NCBI GenBank assembly: GCA_964515055.1
Contig: CAZEUG010000007.1
Span: forward strand, 4,036 to 68,035
DNA: 64,000 nt
Direction of reading: 5' to 3'
Source: QAMX01 sp964515055
Lineage (GTDB): Bacteria > Bacillota > Clostridia > Oscillospirales > QAMX01
The notes beneath the pieces were generated by a model. That model worked only from the letters and a program-made list of their open reading frames with translations. It was not told the DNA's origin and ran no database searches. The position numbers and the translations under genes were made by a program. Positions 59,401 to 64,000 of this stretch are shown here, piece after piece; the stretch's first letter is position 1; each line of letters opens with the position of its first letter.

Positions 59401-60936
59401 CGGATCGGGATCATCGGATACAAATGCCGCGAGAGCGGTGATTGCTCCGCGTTTTCGTTCGTATGCCATCCAGATTTGGTCTTGATCGTTCCAATACCGC
59501 TTTCGCCAGATACAGACAAAGCGATGACCATATTCCTGATTCAGCCGGTCAATGGTTGTGCGCATTGCGTCCAAAATCGCCGGATCATCATCCGCTTCTT
59601 CCGAAGACGCGTCTGGCAAATCGGCGAGTACGCCGTAGAGGACATGATCACCGGCGGAACGATTGGTGCAGGCATATTCCGCCAGCGCGGCTGTCTGCTG
59701 GGCGGCCTGTTCGGGCGTAGCAGCCAACAACGTGACGGCGACCAGCGTTGTTCCATCCTTCGGAACACCGGCTTCCAGTTCGAGCGATGGTAGAAAATGA
59801 TTGGGAGCCACGTGGGAAAACAGATACAGAAGGAACGCCCGTGTGACTTCATACAACGGCAGCATCATGCCGAGTGCCAGCCAGACACTTTTGAATAGAA
59901 CCCCGAAGAGCGCGGAGATCAGGACAGGAAGCGTCATATCCAGCATCAGGTAGATGAAGCGAATTCGTCGATCTCTGTTTTGCAGCACGGGTGATCGAGC
60001 AATGTGCCAGCCGATGTGGGATTCCGGGGTCCCCTCTGGCGCAGATGCAGCCGCACTCAGGAGGGATTCGGCAGCAACATATTCCGGAACACGGAGATGA
60101 CGCGCAAGCGTTGAAAGCTGTGCGCGGTAGTGCGCCTGTGATGGTTCGGACATTTGCGGATACGTTCCATCCGGGTCACGCATCAGAATAGATTCCAGCT
60201 GGCTGACGCTGCGCATGGCGCGAAGAAAGCCGCTCTGAGATACCTGATTCAGCAGCTTGATGGTACCGCGGAGAGCGGCCTCCAGCTGTTTGTGAATCCG
60301 GTCGGCTGGTGCGGCATAGGTGTCCAGGCTGATCGGTGCGGAGCCCTGCAAATGCTCTGTACGCAAACGCTTTTCGGCGCCGAACGGGCTGTCCGTTTGT
60401 TCATCCTGATACGATTGGAGAATCGTCTGAATTTCCATTGCAACTTCTCGAATCATTCGGATGGCAACGATACGCAAAACCGGCAAGCAGAGACGGCATT
60501 CACTCTCGTTCAGAATCCGTTCGGCCTGTACGCCGCGGAGAAACAAGGCCAGTCGTTCCGGCGTAATGGCTTCCGCGCCGGTTCGAAGCAGTGCAGAAGC
60601 CATCTGGAAAATGAACAGGTTTCCTTTGTCATCGACGGTCAGTTGATATTTGCCGTGCAGGTCAACCTGTAATTCTGAAGCGGCCTTTTCAATCCGATAC
60701 AGATTCTCTGACAGCCAGACAAATTCCGGCGGCAGCAGCACATCATTGTTCTGCGGCAGGCTGGCTTTGTATCCGGTCACGCGTTCAGCTGTCTTTTGAA
60801 TGATTCGCAAATCGGTTCGAACGATTTTGCGCAGACTTCCAGCGCCGGTTAACCCGGCTGCATGAAAGGCGCGAGCGCTGTTTGTCCCATATCGTTCAAT
60901 TCGGTTGTTCGGCACGAATATTTTATCCTGCATCAT
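53452..60936 (-). CDS. Cyclic beta-1,2-glucan synthase-like protein (GT84-GH94, NdvB type)
   Basis: 2494 residues, by far the largest gene here. Order: helical N-terminal region (1-320); TM pair about 330-372; GT84/GT2-like glycosyltransferase about 400-700 with YLIALDADTIPEP (DXD near 534-536) and MKRQARWTRGD near 684; TM segments about 725-760 and 850-895; a glycoamylase-like domain from about 950 (TSPTNIGLGILSVFAAEKLG); then GH94/phosphorylase domains to the end with FRDQMQDASAFLL near 2055, which holds the general-acid Asp. NdvB makes cyclic glucan from UDP-glucose at the inner membrane; its GH94 part trims chain length. Clostridial homologues may instead be beta-1,2-glucan phosphorylase/synthases. 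Start MMQDKI with GAAAGGAACG upstream. Confidence 0.9.
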   Translation of the reverse strand: MMQDKIFVPNNRIERYGTNSARAFHAAGLTGAGSLRKIVRTDLRIIQKTAERVTGYKASLPQNNDVLLPPEFVWLSENLYRIEKAASELQVDLHGKYQLTVDDKGNLFIFQMASALLRTGAEAITPERLALFLRGVQAERILNESECRLCLPVLRIVAIRMIREVAMEIQTILQSYQDEQTDSPFGAEKRLRTEHLQGSAPISLDTYAAPADRIHKQLEAALRGTIKLLNQVSQSGFLRAMRSVSQLESILMRDPDGTYPQMSEPSQAHYRAQLSTLARHLRVPEYVAAESLLSAAASAPEGTPESHIGWHIARSPVLQNRDRRIRFIYLMLDMTLPVLISALFGVLFKSVWLALGMMLPLYEVTRAFLLYLFSHVAPNHFLPSLELEAGVPKDGTTLVAVTLLAATPEQAAQQTAALAEYACTNRSAGDHVLYGVLADLPDASSEEADDDPAILDAMRTTIDRLNQEYGHRFVCIWRKRYWNDQDQIWMAYERKRGAITALAAFVSDDPDPNNEPIFYGVEAERLKTVRYLIALDADTIPEPDSVRHMVGAMLHPLNRAVIAPDASRVVAGYGILQPHITMDLTAANATLFSRIFAGQGGTDPYCVSSGDICQNLFGDSIFTGKGILDLRAMHSVLKDKIADQRILSHDLLEGSFLRTGFLAEASVIDGFPSSVRSFMKRQARWTRGDIQLIPFLLPYLRNRQGQRYRNPLTPSAKYRICDNIRRVETPAAICMAILSFCIFPNPASAVGALFALAALTVPMLLNTVERLRNFPNRISTRCHSTIYAGFRGGLLLFFSRFVLLPFEAYVTTRAMVQALWRMLISKRRLLEWTTAAEAEKHARYRRIGFGAILHEIYVLLPSVILAILLCVVAGNLISCLVSLLWLLSPLYSFLLSGKLDRSPEVSLSDQAFLLEQAQRIWRFFDERMTEADQNLPPDNEQIAPCGTIAHRTSPTNIGLGILSVFAAEKLGFIPWDDAEKRLMRTISSLERMEKNHGHLYNWYRTDTLTVMQPAVISSVDSGNLCASLLAAAQLADRHGSSALAERMEQLARLADFSVFYDDRVRLLHIAVDRDGKSVGGHYDMLASEARLTSYLAIAKGEIPVKHWFSLSRSLSETNGYTGLASWSGSLFEYLMPNLLLPETENSLLYEANRYAVYCQRIYAKKRKTPWGISESAFYAFDETLTYQYKAHGVPAIGFKNGLEHELVVSPYSSYLALSIDPDKALHNLRVLTQMDGMQGKYGLYESVDWTGRRMAVLSENPSAYRVCKTYMAHHMAMSLCSICNLLTAAESGKAYFLDAFFGQTDLRAYHMLLAERMPIHAVNVKRMHVHASAEQVNVLPEYRLHGPNVQNPLPSWNLLANDGCTLLTSANGTSRLFTRQTEAYHAEPGILVLFRTDAGIVSPVPIGQTSMAYQFEWTGRQSSFLAESDSIRMKMQVQLAENEPAEVREVQIQNTGPQRICGHLVLFCEPLAGHLDEYESHPDFYRMFLSTKAVQNGAVASRNEGQSVALICEPGSTTFTSDGDAILAGNPPTHPEACCSNLRHSSFGTPRRPILRAVIPVVLAPGETFTFHFAIALGESMHSAVSAGSHALRTAHQGLRFCRMAQRLSLQTPDLLYALSLLTPMMTPSERTDVVYETETSRGALWQLGISGDLPVVVLEAYSEDLPQLTGEIFTAIRIHELLSACGIVYDLCILIDDGGAYERQGFHLFHAAVRISGCEAAVGVHGGIHLIDLSTADSASVAAVRLVACTVLPYQPTSFPPVLPHAQVPAQHTRTWSQPLCNPFFGCLSTDFGMTHLWFRNARLMKLTPLDESEGGEELSCLVHGHRIPILCGAACRFEQGYTVWEAEIDGQSIRTRAFVAPDRPLRLLIIESSDHPVTVDWRMQPLFGERRAAKNGVITSFQQDFNAVTTYHPMADDFPPTALACATVPAPIGVTCSEAAYKSGLFSAIEETIPCGRVAAFRITGQHIVLTCAAADSVGDAVSAAASVSVDLAEQLFHAACEARKQETKQVVIQSGHPVLDAYMNDWAVWQIKGSRLYARSSFYQNGGAIGFRDQMQDASAFLLDEPQILRALLLLCAEHQYEEGDVQHWFHVGFKDDARKNGVRTRCSDDLLWLPYFTALYLDRTGEEALLSVPVPYLKSAPLRPDERERYENAESSPCSETLYQHGLRAIHLFLSRGCGAHRLPLILNGDWNDGLNGIGEQGKGESVWLAWFGSLVLRRFATVCNRMKDLKEANHLLAAANNLRSAAMNTFEADRFLRAYTDEGAVLGSACSKECQLDSIAQSFAWLSSDGSESEQEHRQMQLALQTALEQLVDRKNRIVRLFTPPFTRSANVGYLSDYPTGVRENGGQYTHAAVWLAMACFRAGRPNDGWELLRLLLPKTHDPSIYGGEDFVLAADVYAGEKNGVCGWSWYTGSAAWFRKAVVEEMLGIHGSPQGLTITPNLPDDVSTCSCRLRFSGIHLHLTIHLSANRQTHFVAWPLTSEEVEVEIR

Positions 60937-61016
60937 GGCTTTTTGCGTTCCTTTCTTCTGAAGCTGCTCATTTTAGTCTTTCAGGCAAATTCTTTTTGTA
61001 TACCCGGAAAAAACGC

Positions 61017-61045
61017 TTGACAAACCATCCGAATTATGGTATCAT
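61017..61045 (+). promoter_or_regulatory. Promoter of ylxM-ffh-rpsP-khpA-rimM
   Basis: TTGACA at 61017-61022, 17-base spacer, TATCAT at 61040-61045. The complement of the -35 region (TTGTCA) could serve a leftward promoter for the glucan synthase. Confidence 0.78.
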
Positions 61046-61046
61046 A

Positions 61047-61076
61047 CTGGTGTAAAGCTGAAGTGCTTTACACCAG
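61047..61076 (+). promoter_or_regulatory. Inverted repeat at the ylxM transcription start
   Basis: CTGGTGTAAAGC-TGAAGT-GCTTTACACCAG, perfect 12-base arms with a 6-base loop, starting two bases after the -10 box. It could be a repressor operator or a 5' mRNA hairpin. Confidence 0.5.
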
Positions 61077-61135
61077 CTGTTTCTGTTTGGCAGCATATTA
61101 CAGGTATCGGTCTGATTAACTGGATGGTTTGATTT

Positions 61136-61525
61136 ATGTCTTCGGAAAATACCTTAAAGGAAAACGCGTTGGAGATGTCTCTGCTGTTTGATTTTTACGG
61201 TGCAATGCTAACGGACAGGCAGCAGGAAATTTTTGATCTGTATTATAACGAGGATCTGTCTCTTTCCGAAATATCAGAGCAGATGCAGATTTCCAGACAG
61301 GCAGTTCGTGATGCTGTCACACGCTCCAAAAACCTGATGCTCGGCTTTGAACAGCGTCTGGGGCTGGTTCATCGTTTCCAGAAGAACTTCGATACGCTCC
61401 AGCGAATTCATATGATTGCCTCGGAGCTGCTGGAATTGAATCGTAGCGACAGGCGAAATGCTGAGATTGACCTTCGACTGGCGGAAATTTACCGTCTGAC
61501 AAGCAGCGTTTCGGAATTGGCCTGA
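61136..61525 (+). CDS. ylxM: YlxM/UPF0122 family helix-turn-helix protein
   Basis: 129 residues, normal for the YlxM family encoded next to ffh in Firmicutes. MSLLFDFYGAMLTDRQQEIFDLYYNEDLSLSEISEQMQISRQAVRDAVTRSKNLML is a sigma-70 region-4-like helix-turn-helix; the rest is helical. In streptococci YlxM binds SRP components and modulates the pathway. The ribosome site (TGGATGG) before the ATG at 61136 is only fair; an in-frame internal ATG at about 61172 is a less likely alternative. Confidence 0.9.
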   Translation: MSSENTLKENALEMSLLFDFYGAMLTDRQQEIFDLYYNEDLSLSEISEQMQISRQAVRDAVTRSKNLMLGFEQRLGLVHRFQKNFDTLQRIHMIASELLELNRSDRRNAEIDLRLAEIYRLTSSVSELA

Positions 61526-61562
61526 TTTCACCTATTTTTCAGAACAGGAGTTGATTGCGGGA

Positions 61563-62927
61563 ATGGCCTTTGAAAATCTTCAAGACAAGCTTTCCTCTGT
61601 TTTCAAAAAGTTACGTGGTAGAGGTCGTTTGACAGAAAATGATATTCGCACAGCCATGCGTGAGGTTCGCCTGGCGCTGCTGGAAGCGGATGTCAGCGTC
61701 AAGATTGTCAAAGACTTTATTGATGCGGTCAGTGCCCGGGCACTTGGCAGCGACGTTCTGGACAGCCTGACCCCCGGTCAGCAGGTTATTAAGATCGTCA
61801 ACGAAGAATTGACAACCCTGATGGGCGGCTCCAATGAACGGATTCATATGGCGCCGAAACCGCCCACGGTTGTCATGCTCGTTGGCCTTCAGGGTGCCGG
61901 TAAAACGACGAACGGCGCAAAGCTGGCCGGATATTTCAAATCGCAGCTTTCGAAACGGCCGTTGATGATCGCCTGTGACGTGTATCGTCCCGCTGCCATC
62001 CAACAGCTGCAAATTGTCGCAGAGCAGGTTGGTGTCCCCGTTTTCGAAATGGGACAGGGTGATCCGGTCGAGATTGCGCGCAAAGGTATTGAGCACGCCC
62101 GTCAGCACGGCAACGACATGGTGTTCATCGATACCGCCGGTCGACTGCACGTAGACGATTCCATGATGGACGAGTTGAAGCGGATGAAAGCCGCTGTCAA
62201 TCCGGATGAAATTATGCTGGTCGTTGATGCCATGACCGGTCAGGATGCCGTCAATGCTGCGACAGCGTTCAATAACGCTCTGGATATTGACAGCGTCTAT
62301 CTCGCCAAGCTGGATTCCGACGCCCGTGGTGGTGCTGCCCTTTCGGTCAAGGCCGCTACAGGGAAACCGATCAAATTTGTCGGTACCGGCGAAAAGCTCG
62401 ATGCATCCAATCTGGAACCGTTCTATCCGGATCGTATGGCTTCCCGCATTCTTGGCATGGGTGATATGCTTTCCCTGATCGAAAAAGCGCAGCAGGCGTT
62501 TGACGAGAAAAAAGCGGAAGAGCTGGAACGCAAAATGCGCCAGAATAAAATGTCGCTGGACGACTTTCTGGATCAGATGCGGCAAATTAAAAAAATGGGC
62601 TCCATGCAGAACATTTTGAAAATGATTCCGGGCATCAACGCGAAGCAGCTCGACGGTGCCAAAATTGATGAGAAGCAGATTGCCCGCACGGAAGCAATCA
62701 TCCTTTCCATGACCAAGCAGGAACGCGACAATCCGTCCATCCTGAACTCATCCCGCAAGAAGCGAATTGCAGCAGGCAGTGGTACGAAGGTCGAAGACGT
62801 CAACCGGCTACTCAAGCAATTTGAAGCAACTCAGGCGATGGCGAAAAAACTGACAGGCGGAAAGCCGGTCAAGAATTTCGGCGGCCCTATGGCAAAAAAC
62901 AGGAAGGGTTTCAAATACCCGTTCTAA
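61563..62927 (+). CDS. ffh: Signal recognition particle protein Ffh
   Basis: GTPase that, with SRP RNA, targets nascent membrane and secreted proteins. 454 residues. N domain begins MAFENLQDKLSSVFKKLRGRGRLTENDI; G domain motifs are GLQGAGKTTNGAKLA (G1), DVYRPAAIQQL, DTAGRLHVDD (G3) and LAKLDSDARGGAAL (G4); the Met-rich M domain is about 300-430 (GSMQNILKMIPGI, SMTKQERDNPSILNSSRKKRIAAGSG). I chose the ATG at 61563; a TTG 12 bases earlier abuts the AGGAG and is too close. The SRP RNA gene was not found in the window. Confidence 0.96.
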   Translation: MAFENLQDKLSSVFKKLRGRGRLTENDIRTAMREVRLALLEADVSVKIVKDFIDAVSARALGSDVLDSLTPGQQVIKIVNEELTTLMGGSNERIHMAPKPPTVVMLVGLQGAGKTTNGAKLAGYFKSQLSKRPLMIACDVYRPAAIQQLQIVAEQVGVPVFEMGQGDPVEIARKGIEHARQHGNDMVFIDTAGRLHVDDSMMDELKRMKAAVNPDEIMLVVDAMTGQDAVNAATAFNNALDIDSVYLAKLDSDARGGAALSVKAATGKPIKFVGTGEKLDASNLEPFYPDRMASRILGMGDMLSLIEKAQQAFDEKKAEELERKMRQNKMSLDDFLDQMRQIKKMGSMQNILKMIPGINAKQLDGAKIDEKQIARTEAIILSMTKQERDNPSILNSSRKKRIAAGSGTKVEDVNRLLKQFEATQAMAKKLTGGKPVKNFGGPMAKNRKGFKYPF

Positions 62928-62972
62928 AATAAACTGTTTTATTTCTTAACAACAATTTGGAGGTACAAAATC

Positions 62973-63212
62973 ATGGTTAAAATCAGACTTCGCAGAATGG
63001 GTGCAAAGAAAGCTCCGTACTATCGGATCATTGTTGCGGATTCCCGTTCCCCCAGAGACGGCCGCTTCATCGAAGAAATCGGCACATACAACCCGATGCT
63101 GGAGCCGACGGAATTCAAAGTGGACGCCGACAAGGTTCGCGACTGGATTCAGAAAGGTGCTCAGCCGACCGACACTGTGAAAGCTCTTCTGAAAAAAGAA
63201 GGCATTCTGTAA
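62973..63212 (+). CDS. rpsP: 30S ribosomal protein S16
   Basis: 79 residues, VKIRLRRMGAKKAPYYRIIVADSRSPRDGRFIEEIGTYNP being the near-invariant S16 N-terminus. TTGGAGG lies ten bases before the ATG. It follows ffh by 45 bases. Confidence 0.97.
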   Translation: MVKIRLRRMGAKKAPYYRIIVADSRSPRDGRFIEEIGTYNPMLEPTEFKVDADKVRDWIQKGAQPTDTVKALLKKEGIL

Positions 63213-63239
63213 GCCGGCATTCTCAAAAGGAATGATTTT

Positions 63240-63470
63240 ATGAAGGATCTTCTTTATTATATTGTCAGACAGATCGTTGATCATCCGGATGCCGTTTCCA
63301 TTCAGGAAGTCACACGCGATGACGTTCTCGTTCTGGAGCTGAGCGTTGATCCGTCTGACATGGGAAAAGTTATCGGTCGTCAGGGAAAAATCGCAAAATC
63401 TATTCGTTCCATCATCAAGGCTGCCGCCATTCGCGAAAATCTTCGCGTCAATGTTGATATTCTCGGCTGA
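63240..63470 (+). CDS. khpA: KH-domain RNA-binding protein KhpA
   Basis: 76-residue single KH domain; the RNA-binding G-X-X-G loop is in MGKVIGRQGKIAKSIRSIIKAAA. KhpA with its partner KhpB binds RNAs and affects cell division and elongation in Firmicutes. It lies 27 bases after rpsP with AAAGGAATG upstream and before rimM, the standard order. Confidence 0.95.
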   Translation: MKDLLYYIVRQIVDHPDAVSIQEVTRDDVLVLELSVDPSDMGKVIGRQGKIAKSIRSIIKAAAIRENLRVNVDILG

Positions 63471-63489
63471 GATTTCTGGAACCAAATCA

Positions 63490-63520
63490 GCCGAAGTCTG
63501 TCTTCAGACTTCGGCATTTT
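63490..63520 (+). terminator. Terminator-like hairpin between khpA and rimM
   Basis: An 11-base perfect stem (GCCGAAGTCTG and complement), TCTT loop, then ATTTTATTTCTTTT. It would attenuate transcription into rimM. Confidence 0.75.
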
Positions 63521-63546
63521 ATTTCTTTTACCCGCTGGAGGTTGTT

Positions 63547-64000
63547 ATGGAGAAATCGGAACACACGTCAAAACAATTCCTGGAAGCCGGAACCATTGTC
63601 ACGACACACGGCGTTCGCGGTGAAGTCAAGCTGAAGCCCGCCTGTGACAGCGCAGAGTTTCTCATGCCGTTGAAAACGCTGTACAGAAACGGCGAAGCTA
63701 TGCACCCGATTTCAAAGCGCGTTCACAAAGGGATGCTGCTGCTGCTCTTCCCCGGCTACGATACGGTTGAAAAGGCGATGCGTCTGGTGCATTCGACATT
63801 GTATTTTGATCGAAATGATATTCAGCTTCCCAGCGGCGTGTATTATTATTGCGACTTAATCGGGCTGACTGTGTATGACAAGCGACTTGAGCGCACAATC
63901 GGAACCATCGTTGACGTGCTTGATCGCCCGGCCAGCAATATCTATGTGGTCCGGGATGGTGACCAGGAATCCATGATTCCTGCCGCAGGTGATTTTATCC
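63547..64000 (+). CDS. rimM: Ribosome maturation factor RimM (3' end cut by window)
   Basis: Assists 30S subunit maturation by binding S19. 151 codons are visible. The N-terminal domain has FLEAGTIVTTHGVRGEVKLKP, the RimM start signature; the PRC-barrel domain begins YYYCDLIGLTVYD and continues IGTIVDVLDRPASNIYVVRD. GGAGG is five bases before the ATG. The frame is open to the window end. Confidence 0.93.
   Translation, partial: MEKSEHTSKQFLEAGTIVTTHGVRGEVKLKPACDSAEFLMPLKTLYRNGEAMHPISKRVHKGMLLLLFPGYDTVEKAMRLVHSTLYFDRNDIQLPSGVYYYCDLIGLTVYDKRLERTIGTIVDVLDRPASNIYVVRDGDQESMIPAAGDFI

Noticed and set aside
60937..61060. Defined leftward promoter for the glucan synthase gene
   Set aside because: TTGTCA with TACAAA at 17 bases is possible on the minus strand but too poor to list as a feature.

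Overview
The window is chromosomal DNA from a spore-forming anaerobe of the class Clostridia. The evidence is a complete eight-gene spoIIIA operon, a SpoIID-family protein, the Firmicute gene order ylxM-ffh-rpsP-khpA-rimM, a cdaA-cdaR pair, ferredoxin-linked oxidoreductases for pyruvate and aryl-pyruvates, and many TTGACA/TATAAT promoters with a 17-base spacer. Codon usage looks even throughout. I see no phage, transposon, integrase or CRISPR array, so this is core chromosome with two accessory catabolic loci. Genus cannot be fixed by reading alone.

Layout. 1-4.9 kb: the tRNA methylthiotransferases miaB (partial) and mtaB, two unrecognised membrane or secreted proteins, and an HPr-like protein with no histidine. 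5.0-9.1 kb: a D-Ala-D-Ala carboxypeptidase, then the leftward unit lysA-Nudix-prmA. 9.2-12.8 kb: an AGCS amino acid symporter, glutamine-dependent nadE and tRNA-Ala(GGC). 12.9-15.8 kb: the operon asd-dapA-dapB, which with lysA covers much of the diaminopimelate/lysine pathway. 16.1-19.0 kb: a SpoIID/LytB protein and queA. 19.3-24.5 kb: one-polypeptide pyruvate:ferredoxin oxidoreductase and archaeal-type phosphoglycerate mutase.

24.6-33.3 kb is one rightward operon with its own promoter, a structured leader and a terminator: sodium:solute symporter, aryl-acid CoA ligase, indolepyruvate:ferredoxin oxidoreductase (two subunits), a second CoA ligase, a double ACT-domain protein and an aluminium-resistance/methionine gamma-lyase-like PLP enzyme. 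It suggests aryl-pyruvate or aryl-acid metabolism coupled to ferredoxin and ATP.

33.3-43.0 kb holds a GH25 lysozyme with a substituted catalytic residue, a leftward L-rhamnose operon (class II aldolase, rhaB, rhaA, a sensory-rhodopsin-transducer-like protein and a 4-TM protein) and, divergently, a ROK sugar kinase with a GH38 alpha-mannosidase. 43.0-48.2 kb: a small unknown protein, a histidine phosphatase, and the unit cdaA-cdaR-FAD oxidoreductase. 48.4-53.3 kb: spoIIIAA-AH. 53.4-60.9 kb: a single 2494-residue cyclic beta-1,2-glucan synthase-like gene. 61.0-64.0 kb: the SRP/ribosome unit ylxM-ffh-rpsP-khpA-rimM (partial).

No complete undescribed system is proven here. The best leads are the ASRT-like protein inside the rhamnose operon, the leader ahead of the aryl-acid operon, substituted key residues in the GH25 enzyme and in SpoIIIAA, and the giant glucan synthase in a spore former.
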